From NCBI GenBank assembly GCA_947359465.1, contig OX375879.1:121474557-121538556 (forward strand): a stretch of 64,000 bases of DNA, written 5' to 3'. This DNA comes from Metellina segmentata (lineage: Eukaryota; Arthropoda; Arachnida; Araneae; Tetragnathidae). Each line of letters opens with the position of its first letter. The stretch's first letter is position 1. Below are positions 56,001 through 64,000 of the stretch, one piece after another. Below the pieces are notes generated by a model. That model was not told where the DNA came from, did not search any database, and was given only the letters and a program-made list of their open reading frames with translations. A program made the position numbers and the translations under genes.

Positions 56001-59000
56001 TGAGTACTTTTGAGAATCTAATAAATTGTATTTGCCGAAATTGCAATTTTAATAAAGAACCCTCACGTCGTAATTTTTAAACACTTCGAAAATGTCCACC
56101 ATTGGTTTTTTCGCGGCTGCAGCGTCTTGGTCACCGTGAAGCTGGTGATACAACTTATGGTATACAATTTTAAATTTGTGTAACTAATGATGTTTTCTTG
56201 TGTGTATCAAATTAATATTTTTTGTTTGCAATTACATTTTTGTAGAATTTTTCATGCATATTTCAATTTTCATTTGATTTTGATAAACAAGTATAATAAT
56301 TGTAAAAGTTCATAATCAAAATTTTTTTTTCTTCTCCAGTTCTTTCAATTGCTATTGTAAGAGTTCCATTAAGGGCTCCAACCCTCACAATAACAATTAA
56401 AATATCTGTAGAGAAAAAATACAAAATATTTGTGGAGTATGATCCTTTTACCTCATCTGTAACCTAAATATTTAAAAATATTGTTGTGTGGATACTGTTA
56501 TCGATACCAATTACGGATCACAACATTTCTTAAGGGAATTGTAAAATCAGGGAAATGTTTTGTGAGACTATCAGGAAATATCAAGGAACTTTTTTTCAAG
56601 GATTTTGTTGCCACCCTGCATTAATTTTTTGTACATTCTGTATTAAATTATTTCAAGCTGAAAAATCCCCATTGATTTTAGTGTTTAACCTCCTCAGTTC
56701 AGAAGTATCACATGTGATACTCGTGTTTCTGTGAATTTTTTCTCATTCATGTGTAAAGATTTGTGTAACTTTTAAAAATAAAATGTAATTTGAATATAAT
56801 CCTTCAATTTGTAATTTTTGATTTGTAGTCGATTATCTCTGAAGTATGGCATGTGATACTTCAGTGAATCATTTGATAAAAAAAAAAAAACTGATTTTTT
56901 TTTAACCTACTCTGATGGGAATAGTAACTTATAGACATTTCTAAGGAAAGTCAGTTGTTATTTTTGTGTCGGGTCTGAGGAGATTAAAGAATGTTGTGCA
57001 ATATTCATTCTCTTTTGTAATACAAATTTGTTGCTCTTATAGGTAGCCTTCTTAGTGGCATGTTTAAGTCAACGAGTAAAAATCCCTTCCAGTGCATGCC
57101 TCCGCTGGACGACGAGTCTCACCAACTGAGCGTGCTGTCACTGAAGTGCCTGGCGCAGCTGCTGAGTTGGATCCCGCTGTCTTCGTACATCACTTCCTCC
57201 TTGTTGACCACTGTTTTTCATTTTGCCAGTTTTGGCTGTCACCCTGAACCTGTAAGCATTGATGTATGTCTTTGACACCTCTGGGCGAGCTGTACTCTTT
57301 TCATACTCTAACATTTTCTCACTTTCCTCGTTAACAACTCTAATGTTGCATGGCTGGTGCTTTGTTTCTTGGTGTCGGGCATCAATCGGGGATGGCCTCT
57401 TTGTTTCTCAGTGGCCGACCCACTGGTCTGGTGGTTAAGGTTTTAGCCTTTAGAAAGGAAGGTTCCTGGTTCGAATCTGGGTTCGCCTTAAATCTGCTGT
57501 GGCTGAAAGTGTTGGGTTGGTGTGGAAGTTTGGAGTTTGGGGTGCCAGCTCAGGTGTTGCATCGTCATCTGACCGTGGTTCAAAATGATTGTTGTTGTCC
57601 TTGGATATTTCTCGTAGGGGAATGATCCCAGACTGTCATCAATAGCCGTTGTGTTGCTCTAGTAAGATGTTAATTAAATAATTACCAATTGTTTCTTGGT
57701 GTTAGTTTGTGTTTTATAATGGGCCTACTAAAGAGAAGATTTTTTCAGGAAAAATGTATTTCAATACTTAAAAGCTTATGCATGCATTTTGACTGTTAAA
57801 TGCATGTGATCATTTGGCTAAAAACAAAACCTTGGTAAGCAGGATTCTGGTCAGGGTAGAGTTTAAAATTTTTTGCTTTTCTGCCATATCAGTTTACATT
57901 TTTGTATAGACTTGGTGACGAAAGAGGCATCCTTGGTGCCATTTTCATTTACTTGTACTGCCATCTGTCAATACTTTTGTTATTTCACAGTGACTGTTCA
58001 TATTGAGTGATTGTGGTCAGTGGGCACATGCACATTAGAATTTTAGACATTTTGAAAATTAGATTTGTAATCGTTTGTGGAGAATCTCTTCCAGAAGCTG
58101 GTGAACGAGCAACTGACTCTCTTGACATGCACAAACACTTTATTAAACTACTGGGATAAATGGCCCATCATACGACAGGTGCATTACAATGTTTGTTATG
58201 GTCAAACTTCATTTATATATTTTTTTAAACCTAACGGTACGTGATCACTTGCTGTCTATAAACCTTTTCCCACCACTATCTGACAACTTGCGTTGCTTTT
58301 GCATGGCGTTGTTTTTTGAGCAGTACTAGTTAAACAATATTGTTAGAAAACTTAATATTTGATAAACACAGGTGAAACAATGAGCTGCATTCGACAATCA
58401 TTTCATACTCCATGTTATTTCCATTTCAAATGTAACGATTTTGGATATTTCATTTCTCGTTTCGCTTGTGTGACATCCCTCAACCAATCAAAGCAGTTTG
58501 TTGTTTGTAACATCATTCTAAGTAAAAGACGTCTAGTCTTGTGTAGTAAATATCTTAATCATTTCTCTTAATGAAAGATTAATTAAGTTAACAATGAATA
58601 TATGAATTTACATAATACTGTTCACATGTACCATATGGGACTTTTAAGAAGTTGTCTGCCAGAGGTGAAGGGTCAGATTCCAACATTAACTAAATGCAAT
58701 TTTTATTTAACTACTTTCATAAAAAAAACATGTCTTTCCATAATTTACTTTTTTGCAGTTTTTTTAAGACTAACATAACAATTATCACAATGATAATCAT
58801 GTAGTATCATCATTGTTTACATTAGAATTTCCAAAAGTATTACTGTATAACAATAAAAACAAAACATAATTATGAATAGTAATTATATACAAATATGCAA
58901 AACATGAATAAAGTATGTTTTAAGAGAAGGCATTAATTGCTTGCTGTTATAGTCTAATTTCCAATGCAAATTATACAGAGGATACATCAGAAAATTTTCA

Positions 59001-62000
59001 GTCTAATTATTGACCAGATTTTGTCAGAAAAACATCTCTAATAACTTTTATGAATTATTTTCTTTATATGTGAAATGTGTAAGCTAGTCTTAATAATGCC
59101 AATGGCACATGTAAGCATAACAAAAGAAACAATTTTTGACTTGTTTGAGAGTATGCAACATCCATTAATAAATAGTATTATAAAGCATCGATAGATTTCT
59201 GTACAAATAAATGCAAATACAGTTGATCCTGTCCCTTTTGTCGTCAAGAAAACGTGTCCGCAGATACCTGAGAAGTGCCGATTTTTTTTTTGTAATGATG
59301 AAATTCAGATCATACGATATGGTCTAATTAAACTTAAAATTCCTTAAAATAATTACAGCAAAAATTGTGTAACCAAATGAGTGCACTACCATGTTTGACC
59401 AATTGTAAATTTTATAATGTATGATAATATGTTTAACTTTTATGCAGCTTTAGGCAAAAATCATTCTTCATAGAATGTACCTGTACAACTATGTTAGGTA
59501 CTTAAGCTTTTATAGTCGGTATGTCAAGGTGTCAGTGATACACATTAAATGTATGACTTAACTGAGTAAAATCTCAAAGTTTGCTCACTCAAACTCCATT
59601 TAAATTCATTATTAAAAATTAAATAGAGATAGATGAAAGTTGGATAATCTTAACTTTTTATGTGTAAAAATTTTTATTCCATGTGTGAGATGCTCACAGG
59701 ATACCCAATTGATCTTTTTCTGATCTTATCGCTTGTCATCTGACAGTGGTTCAAACTTAAGTGGTGGTGTCCTCGATCTTTTACTTAGGGGATTAATCTC
59801 GGACTGTCATCAATAGCCCTTTGTGTTGCTCTAGTACGACGTTAATCAAAAACTATCTTACCTGATCTTATCGCTGTGCTCTATACACCTATCCCTCTTT
59901 CTTCCCTTTCATTACATTTTTTACTTAAATTGCGTTTGGCACAGCTAGGCCAAAAATGTCCCTTGCACCATGAAAGCCCTAACCAACCTTTTCATTAAGC
60001 TCAGCTAACGTAATACTAAAAATCATAAATACAGATATTTCTTGAAATGACTTGTGAACACGCTCGTCAAAAGTTTAAAATTTAAGGGGTGAGATGTCTT
60101 ACACTTTTAAACTTTCACCATCCATAAAGCACCAGTCAAAATTGCTAGTTTTATAAATAAAAAAAACAAGGTACCAAACATATGACATCTTGTTGCAATC
60201 ATACGAGATATTTGTGTCTTGCAAACATAAGCTTTCAAAAGATTTGAAATCTTACATCATTGAAAGAAATTTAAGTTATACTCTACAGAATGTCAAACTA
60301 ACCCACTCGGTGGTTTCGACGAGATATTTCGTCCATCGAGATCGGACCAACTCTAATGACAAGGTATCTTGTCGTCCAGAATGCCGATTGGATTCCGAAT
60401 GAGGACTTGCCGAATTTTGCCGACGACGAGATATCGCGTCTATCGAGATCTGGTCGGTTTTGCTGACGATGAGGTACCTCTTCGAGACAACCACCAAGAG
60501 GGTTAAGAAACAGTTCCAATGACATTCTGCTTTACTCTCTTACAGGTTATGAATGTTGGCATGCAGCATGTTCAAACTTTACGAAAAAATACTGATTTGG
60601 GGATCCAAGCCATGGGTTGTATCAATGAAATCATGTCGAAGCATTGCATTCCTGCCGATTATGAGGGATTTCTGCTCCAAGTTTTTCAAGATACCTTCCA
60701 CTTGCTCCAGAATTTGACAAAAGACAACTCCAAAAATGCAGCTAGCAGAAATGTTCTGGCTGACATTGATGACATGTAAAAAAAAAATTAATTAATGTTT
60801 TTTTGTTGTAGTGCTTTGTTTCAGACAAGTTCATTTAGGCAAAACATTTCTTTGAGATATTTTATGTCCATAGCAAAAGAGGGCTTATTTCTCCACCAAT
60901 ATTTCTGATTTACACTGTAAATTAGTTACTTTTTTATTGATGCTCCAATTTTGTTGTTTTTGATGTGTAATGTTAGTCTTGACGTATTTGAGATAAGTAT
61001 GTGCATGGCATAAGGATTTGGAATAGTTAAATTTTTATAATGACTGTGTAAGTTATGACGTGTGTCAATTATAAAAAAAATATTTGTCAAACATAAATTA
61101 CGATAGTATATGCAAACTTATATACAAAATTGTAGGAACTTAATGAAGCAATTTGGGATAAAAACATAGCATTTGCAAAAGGAGTATAAATTTCAAAGTA
61201 TCAAAATATATTTTATAAAGTTGGAATTTATAAGTTCTGTTTGTAAAAATGATTCTTTTATTTTGCAATGGGTTTTGAAATAAGGTGCACTAAAATATTT
61301 TGTTGTGAATGTAAAATAAAAAATAACTGTTCAAAGGGTCCTACTGCATTCTCTAAACAAAATTGCCTTTGTCCGGGTACTGGGTGTCTACTGGTCCCGA
61401 ATGTCCCGAAAATATGCTGAAAACGGGTAAACTCGTCCCGAAAAAGTCCTTAATTAATAATTTTTGTTCTGAAAATTTTTTACAATTTTTATTGCAAAAA
61501 AGAAAAGTGGCTGCAGTTGAACTGAAACAAATGAAAAAAAGAAAATTTGCAAATAAAATGCAAACTGCAAATGATTAAATTGAACAATAAGGACAAAGAA
61601 ATTATACAAACTGAAAAGAAAATGAAAATGGTGTAACTCCCCCAATCCAACCACATTCGGAGACACTTTTTTTGAACACACAAATTGATGTATAATTTTT
61701 TTACCAACTTCATTTGATGCATAAAAAAATTTCCGTAAAGAAATGTTTTTAAAGTAATTATTGATTTTTTTTTCTTCAATTTTTTTATTAAAATTTCAAG
61801 TATTCAGATATAAAAAATAATGAATATAATAAAGGGCATTTGTTCAATGTATTCATCTACTTTGACATAATTTATGGTTTGTCTTTATTTAAAAAAAATT
61901 TTTAGAAACAACTTTATCAAAGTTGAAATTTGATACTGGAGTCCTCTTTTTTCAAAATTAGACTAAGCAATAAAAAAAATAGTGTGATTTTAAGGTATAA

Positions 62001-63438
62001 TTGCATCTAATTGACCCACATAACCATGTAAAATTAGATCATGCATTTATTTTAGAAAGGTCCCGAAAAAGTCCCTAAATGGACCAACAGAAATTTAGTA
62101 GACACCCTGTTTTGCTTTAAGATGTTTAATTGTTATGAGAAAAATTTGAAATTTACATACCCACTTGTTATATCCAGTTCCAAGATGTTATAGAAAGAGC
62201 TATTTGATTATTTGAGTAGCTTTTGTAAATCATACAAATCAAAATTTTTGATGTCTTAGGAAGGAAATTCTCTGACTCTTTGTGTTTTAGGAATTTTTTG
62301 GAATAGTACTTTTATGTTACACCACATTTTGTTAACTTACCATACTCATTGGTTGAAAGAACCATTAGCAACTTTTGATCAGACAAGAAGGTCAGAACTT
62401 GTTACAAGCAATGCAGAGGAAACTGAAGGTTTCAGTACAGAATAAAACTCAATATTTTGTGGTGGGATCATTAAACCATCTTGTTCTAAAACATCATTTT
62501 TTTGTTAAAAATTCTTTTGAGACTCCTTTGTAGACATTTTTTGATTTATCACTTTTATGCCCTTAAGCAAATCAGTCTACGTATTAAAATAAATCAAGTG
62601 GCTGTGGCAATGCATCAAATTGAATTATCATTTCCTTTCAATCGTGCTCTGTGTGTGCATGGCAAATTAAAATATCTTTTTAATGCAGCAATCAAATAAG
62701 ATTTGAAATATTAGAAGCTTGGAAACTAAAGTTGAGCCTTTTTACTTTGAACGCTATGCTTGTAGACTAGTCCGCTTATGGTTATTTAATTTCTGATGAA
62801 TTTATTATTAAAGTTACTTTTTATCTGCCTCGTAATTAATTGAACCAGCCAACATCTTCATATGGCTAGGAGAATTAACCCCCCTGTTGCTATAGTATAA
62901 TCCAGTTGTACTTAACAATCAAACTTGAATGTACCAGCTAAATTGCTAAAAACTTTCACATCTCAATATGTTAAGTTCGAAAGTTTCAAAATATATGTAG
63001 TTATTTCCAAGTTGACTTTTGTAGAAGTGACATATCTGTTTTATCCATTATTAAAAATGTTTTTCAGTTTTAATGACACATTAAAAATATCTTGCAGCTA
63101 TGTGGAGAAATTCACAGATTTCCTTACACTGTTTGTAACCTATCATCTGAAGCGATTTGAAAGCAATGCCCAGTTTCCTATTTTGGAATTCTTAGCTTTG
63201 CTTTTTAAGTATACTTTTCAACAGGTCAGTGCAAAACATCTCGTTTCTTTCAGTATTTCTATGCATATAAATTTTAATTTCTATTTCTTATATAAAACTG
63301 AAATTTTTTATTAATATTTGTGTTACAGCCTAGTCATGATGGATTTTATTCTTGCCTTGATGTATGGAATGTGTTCTTAGATTACTTAAGTTACAAATTG
63401 AGGAATGAAGATAATAACTATGAAAATACTCTTAATAA
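44043..63438 (+). CDS. XPO6: exportin-6, N-terminal part of gene, nine in-phase coding exons plus a putative start exon
   Basis: XPO6 is an importin-beta-family receptor that carries actin-profilin complexes out of the nucleus with RanGTP. Nine exons join without a phase error: 46336-46426, 50087-50199, 50375-50572, 51899-52058, 53649-53771, 57043-57251, 60546-60775, 63098-63224, 63329-63438, giving about 453 codons, close to the first 40% of the usual 1,125 residues. The family text is clear: ASQDTSLSALEALLTEFFSP, FVMMYCLNVIE, NKLGKIIVDIGRLDWPHFYP, PLGLMLIQTAFDEF, SPREDLAITRKEELHRLLLE, VTATPPPSPT, CLAQLLSWIPLSSYITSSLL, CINEIMSKHC, FTDFLTLFVTYHLKRFESNA, FLALLFKYTFQQ, YSCLDVWNVFLDYL. Repeats of paired helices (HEAT type) are expected. 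The start codon is tentative; the C-terminal 60% is beyond the right edge. Confidence 0.95.
44635..44705 (+). repeat. SINE-B 3' fragment
   Basis: GTTTGGTGCAGCTTGATCAA then CCTTGTGCCATAAAAAATC is the SINE-B tail. It lies in the first XPO6 intron if the start exon at 44043 is right. Confidence 0.65.
45117..45292 (+). repeat. SINE-A 3' half
   Basis: GTGATGCGGAAGTTTGGAGA, CGTCATCTGACCATGGGTTC, GGACTATCACTAATAGCC and TACTCTACTCCAACATTAAT follow the SINE-A middle, core and tail. The tRNA-like head is absent. Confidence 0.75.
45840..46140 (+). repeat. SINE-B copy or two overlapping fragments
   Basis: The head TGGTTTATCCACTGCACTAA ... GTGTAGGTTCAATTTC is followed by CTTCTGTATTAATAAAACTT. A second TTCTGTGTCAGTAAAGCTTT and the tail ACATGACCAAATATGGCTCT come after it. 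The doubled middle suggests two copies or an internal duplication. Confidence 0.6.
46336..46426 (+). CDS. XPO6: XPO6 exon with ASQDTSLSALEALLTEFF
   Basis: The acceptor is TTAATTTCTCCAG and the donor ATAG|GTACCA; 30 codons plus one base. The product starts exactly after where vertebrate XPO6 has its initiator Met, and ends SNERKRQI. It is the first recognisable coding exon. Confidence 0.95.
46610..47204 (+). repeat. dispersed repeat family Q, copies 2 and 3
   Basis: Copy 2 (about 46610-47045) and partial copy 3 (about 47040-47204) share TTGTTGCCCTTATATATTAA / ACATGAGACATGTAAATCCC / GTTTCTAGATAGTGTTGATT and the GGGTCTAGGAAATATCGC end with copy 1 at 34486. Copy 3 is cut by the Merlin insertion at 47213. 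Confidence 0.75.
47213..49026 (+). mobile_element. Merlin-type (IS1016/IS1595-related) DNA transposon, 1,814 bp
   Basis: The 27-bp inverted ends (GGATGGTATGTAGTATCCGA... and GGTGGAGTGGTAGCATCCGA...) share CATCCGATACGTTA-like inner parts. They are flanked by a perfect 8-bp duplication CTAATTCC at 47205-47212 and 49027-49034. Merlin elements make 8-9-bp duplications and encode an ISXO2-like transposase, which matches the frame inside. The remaining 1.5 kb is AT-rich and uninformative. Confidence 0.88.
47829..48143 (+). pseudogene. ISXO2-like (Merlin) transposase core, truncated
   Basis: The frame reads GQKFGKRKYNRSKKLEGKWV, FGGLERGTDKCFMVEVKNSN, EVIRSWILQGTTKISDYWKS and HMTVNHSQNFKDP. That follows the ISXO2/IS1595 transposase order: (D)ExKFGKRKYNRGxxxxGxWVFGGIERG, WIxPGTxIxSDxWxxY, HxTVNHSxxFxDP. 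The first catalytic Asp is lost (MNGQKF in place of the usual D-E-S-K-F). The second Asp, in SDYW, is kept. The frame stops before the expected Thr-Asn-x-x-Glu. The copy is therefore inactive. Confidence 0.88.
49449..49999 (-). mobile_element. mariner deletion derivative with transposase C-terminus
   Basis: The ends ACGAGGGCTGTTCAATAAA and TTTATTGAACAGCCCTTGTA are inverted, flanked by TA, and span 551 bp. Minus-strand frames end FEGPIKKWLPACV, a stop, TLEKRWDKCLACNGEYFEK, like the mariner C-terminus (WxxCIxxxGDYVEK). The catalytic core is missing. It sits 88 bp before the XPO6 exon at 50087. Confidence 0.82.
50087..50199 (+). CDS. XPO6: XPO6 exon with FVMMYCLNVIE
   Basis: The acceptor is TTTTCGATTTCAG and the donor GAG|GTAATA. 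The exon completes Glu, then EVLDGFKNQPECWRHGLNFI and SNTSNEFVMMYCLNVIE. The pattern matches XPO6 residues after TTNERKREIE. Confidence 0.95.
50375..50572 (+). CDS. XPO6: XPO6 exon with LGKIIVDIGRLDWPHFYPDFF
   Basis: The acceptor is TTTCATGTTTCAG and the donor CAG|GTTTGT; 66 codons, phase 0. HVINKLWIRMPGPDKAELRT, TLHRFMISHHLKVPNYICNK, LGKIIVDIGRLDWPHFYPDF then FMNIHQ. This is the importin-beta/exportin N-terminal region with the second and third helical repeats. Intron 2 before it is only 175 bp. Confidence 0.96.
51113..51598 (+). repeat. SINE-A copy with an internal minisatellite
   Basis: The head TAGACCAGTTGGTAGCAGAT and GTTCGAAACTCAATCCATCC leads into tandem units (51172-51413, about 35 bp, about 7 copies) of CATCCAAAGACTGTAGTATA TGGGGAGGCTGGTAA. 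The normal SINE middle and a core-like CATCATCAAACCATGGTTCA follow. The repeat unit is SINE sequence: CCAAAGACCGTAGTATG lies at this point in other copies. This is an expansion inside the element. Confidence 0.85.
51899..52058 (+). CDS. XPO6: XPO6 exon with SPREDLAITRKEELHRLLLEQV
   Basis: The acceptor is CCTTTCATTTCAG and the donor GCTG|GTAAGT; 53 codons plus one base. It reads LAQASETAPLGLMLIQTAFD, EFTSPREDLAITRKEELHRL and LLEQVPVVLNILA(G). PREDL..RKEEL is among the clearest XPO6 matches in the window. Confidence 0.95.
52150..52565 (+). repeat. SINE-B head followed by SINE-A body
   Basis: 52150-52280 has the SINE-B head and middle (CACTGCACTAGCAACCTGCA, GCCTGTGTCAGTGAAATCTT). 52290-52565 is SINE-A (GTTTGAAACTCAGACCAACC, GTTGCTATGGTGTGGAAGTT, CATACAACCATGGTTCAAAA, GTGTTGCTCCAGTGTGACGG). 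The join lies about where both families start, so one probably inserted beside the other. Confidence 0.7.
52974..53003 (+). other. candidate 30-nt in-frame microexon of XPO6
   Basis: It has a strong pyrimidine tract and acceptor (TTGTTTTATTTTGTGTTTGA AGCAG) and the donor CACCAG|GTATGA. Its length is a multiple of three, and inserted between the exons at 52058 and 53649 it keeps the frame, adding VTPCFELCAP. The flanking exons join without it to give LAGNLDAVLEKHS, which is the usual XPO6 layout, so it may be an optional cassette or chance. Confidence 0.3.
53649..53771 (+). CDS. XPO6: XPO6 exon with LVTATPPPSPT
   Basis: The acceptor is TTTATTCTTAG and the donor CACACAG-like ACAG|GTAGGC; phase 1 in and out. 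NLDAVLEKHSHLVTATPPPS then PTHYQNNSHQTLFSTSPLHT. The KHS.(V)TA(T)PPPSPT block is shared with vertebrate XPO6; the tail is a low-complexity linker. Confidence 0.93.
54272..55744. mobile_element. non-autonomous DNA transposon, hAT-like ends
   Basis: The left end CAGGGTTCCCACGGTCCTTG and the right end GTGTGGGAACCATG are inverted. Both subterminal regions carry several AAGTCCTTGAAAGT repeats in opposite orientation. It contains a segment related to family R at about 54900-55200. No transposase is seen. The superfamily call rests on the CAGGGTTCCCAC end type. Confidence 0.65.
56685..56987. mobile_element. TTAA-flanked MITE with GTATCACATGTGATAC palindromes
   Basis: The ends TTAACCTCCTCAG and CTGAGGAGATTAA are inverted. 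Inside are AAGTATCACATGTGATACT and AGTATGGCATGTGATACTT. A TTAA border with short inverted ends is piggyBac-like. Confidence 0.7.
57043..57251 (+). CDS. XPO6: XPO6 exon with CLAQLLSWIPLSSYITSSLL
   Basis: The acceptor is TTGCTCTTATAG and the donor CCT|GTAAGC; phase 1 in, 0 out. It opens GSLLSGMFKSTSKNPFQCMP, then LDDESHQLSVLSLKCLAQLL, SWIPLSSYITSSLLTTVFHF and ASFGCHPEP. It is notably GC-rich compared with neighbouring exons. Confidence 0.95.
57410..57690 (+). repeat. SINE-A copy, complete head
   Basis: The head GGCCGACCCACTGGTCTGGT, GGTTAAGGTTTTAGCCTT and GGTTCCTGGTTCGAATCTGG holds A and B boxes. The core CATCTGACCGTGGTTCAAAA and the tail GTTGTGTTGCTCTAGTAAGA follow. It starts about 160 bp after the XPO6 exon. 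Confidence 0.88.
59735..59995 (+). repeat. SINE-A tail followed by SINE-B tail
   Basis: 59735-59865 is the SINE-A core and tail (CATCTGACAGTGGTTCAAAC, TTTGTGTTGCTCTAGTACGA). 59930-59995 is the SINE-B tail (GTTTGGCACAGCTAGGCCAA, CCCTTGCACCATGAAAGCCC then ACCAACC). Confidence 0.7.
60298..60506. repeat. piggyBac-like MITE, complete copy adjoining XPO6 exon
   Basis: The left end is CTAACCCACTCGGTGGTTTC and the right end GACAACCACCAAGAGGGTTA A. Inside are CGACGAGATATTTCGTCCAT, GACAAGGTATCTTGTCGTCC, GACGAGATATCGCGTCTATC and GATGAGGTACCTCTTCGAG. It ends 39 bp before the XPO6 exon at 60546, so the repeat may now supply the branch point. Confidence 0.8.
60546..60775 (+). CDS. XPO6: XPO6 exon with CINEIMSKHC and FQDTFHLLQNLTKDN
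   Basis: The acceptor is TACTCTCTTACAG and the donor GACAT|GTAAAA. It reads VMNVGMQHVQTLRKNTDLGI, QAMGCINEIMSKHCIPADYE, GFLLQVFQDTFHLLQNLTKD and ADIDDI (Ile completed by the next exon). The donor lies inside what would otherwise read as ATG-TAA, so an ORF finder wrongly ends the protein here. Confidence 0.94.
61381..62110. mobile_element. non-autonomous DNA transposon with GGGTGTCTACT ends
   Basis: The left GGGTGTCTACTGGTCCCGAA and the right GTAGACACCC are inverted, and GTCCCGAAAAAGTCC occurs near both ends. It contains a 71-codon basic frame (61363-61578) that is probably not coding. It lies in an XPO6 intron. Confidence 0.7.
63098..63224 (+). CDS. XPO6: XPO6 exon with EKFTDFLTLFVTYHLKRFES
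   Basis: The acceptor is AAATATCTTGCAG and the donor CAACAG|GTCAGT. After the shared Ile it reads YVEKFTDFLTLFVTYHLKRF, ESNAQFPILEFLALLFKYTF and QQ. It is very close to the vertebrate sequence. Confidence 0.96.
63329..63438 (+). CDS. XPO6: XPO6 exon with YSCLDVWNVFLDYL; gene continues off the window
   Basis: The acceptor is TTTGTGTTACAG and the donor AATAA|GTAAGT; 36 codons plus two bases. PSHDGFYSCLDVWNVFLDYL then SYKLRNEDNNYENTLN matches PTHEGYFSCLDIWxxFLDYL. No further exon was recognised before 64000. Confidence 0.94.
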
Positions 63439-64000
63439 GTAAGTTTTCTTTTATCTCTATTCCATTGTACACTTGTGTCCGTAGCAATTCTTAAGCTACA
63501 CGTGCTCCCTGGGTAGTGCTAAATGAGTAACAGTGTTCATTGGTGCAGCCCTCATGACATGCCTTCCCTGATTTTAATGTTCTGCCTCTTGACAACTATA
63601 TTTCAATAGCTAGTTTATATTGGGCTGCATGAAGGGAAATGGTCAATATAACCCATTCCTCAACGTACTTAAATTTTTTTTTTTTTAAATTTGGGGGTTG
63701 AGGTTTAAAAATATTGATTAAACTGTTTCATATTAACTGTGTTATTTTCTAAAAAGTATTCACTTACTAACTTAGTATATTTAAACACTTATTGCTAAAA
63801 CTTCACAGTTGGATTTCTATTGCTTTTCGTTTTGATTCAGAATATTTTTAACGAATTCAAAATATATACTACCTAAACCTCCAAGTCTCGAAATCAAACA
63901 TCTTTCAGGTATAATAAAAATGTAGGTGAGAAATTATAGACAAGTTATGAGGTGCAAATGTAAAAATTCACTTATAGGGGACATACAACTGATGTAGACT

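Noticed and set aside
58105..58190. A short stretch reading KLVNEQLTLLTCTNTLLNYW with a GT after it, like an extra XPO6 exon
   Set aside because: No proper acceptor precedes it in phase, and XPO6 exons 57043 and 60546 join directly in phase; the inserted sequence has no counterpart in the family.
62925..63314. 129-codon frame starting 173 bp before an XPO6 exon
   Set aside because: Only 63098-63224 is real coding sequence; the upstream and downstream parts read through the intron across a clear acceptor and donor.

Overview
The window is animal nuclear DNA: AT-rich, with long introns closed by GT..AG, and about as much transposon and SINE debris as gene. It carries parts of three conserved single-copy genes. 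Several DNA-transposon families and two tRNA-derived SINE families of an arthropod type suggest an arthropod, perhaps a chelicerate, but nothing in the sequence fixes the species. I see no operons, CRISPR arrays, rRNA or free-standing tRNA genes. Most short open frames are chance or transposon remnants.

Layout. (1) 1802-13167, minus strand: the 5' part of an M13 (neprilysin-like) membrane metallopeptidase gene. Four coding exons join in phase: the cytoplasmic tail and membrane anchor, a Cys-rich linker, the DPCENFYSFVCG exon, and one more. The rest of the protein, including the zinc site, lies off the left edge. Its introns hold a Tc1/mariner relic, a degenerate Tc1 transposase, a mariner deletion derivative, a hAT-like MITE and a 951-bp foldback element. 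(2) 14.2-20.6 kb: no confident exon; a hAT transposase relic, a 1.6-kb element with inverted ends and a TA microsatellite. (3) 20677-40013, plus strand: mitochondrial glutamyl-tRNA(Gln) amidotransferase subunit B (GatB/PET112). Ten exons join in phase to a stop codon and a polyadenylation signal; only the first exon, with the transit peptide, is unresolved. Its last intron (5.6 kb) contains a decayed coding unit of an unnamed multicopy family, bracketed by inverted repeats. (4) 40.1-43.8 kb: intergenic, with a mariner relic and two SINEs. (5) about 44.0 kb to the right edge, plus strand: exportin-6 (XPO6). Nine in-phase coding exons (about 453 codons, roughly the N-terminal 40% of the protein) run from 46336 to 63438, and the gene continues past the right edge. 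Its introns hold a Merlin-type transposon with a perfect 8-bp target duplication, a mariner relic, a SINE carrying a private minisatellite, and several MITEs.

The three genes do not form a pathway. GatB charges mitochondrial tRNA-Gln by transamidation, XPO6 exports actin-profilin from the nucleus, and the M13 enzyme cleaves peptides outside the cell. GatB and XPO6 lie head to tail; the M13 gene is divergent from GatB. The unusual content is in the repeats: a TTAA-flanked MITE family built from a palindrome around GACGAGATATCTCGTC, a foldback element with 395-bp arms, the Merlin copy, and the TIR-bracketed unnamed family. I did not find evidence for a new cellular system.
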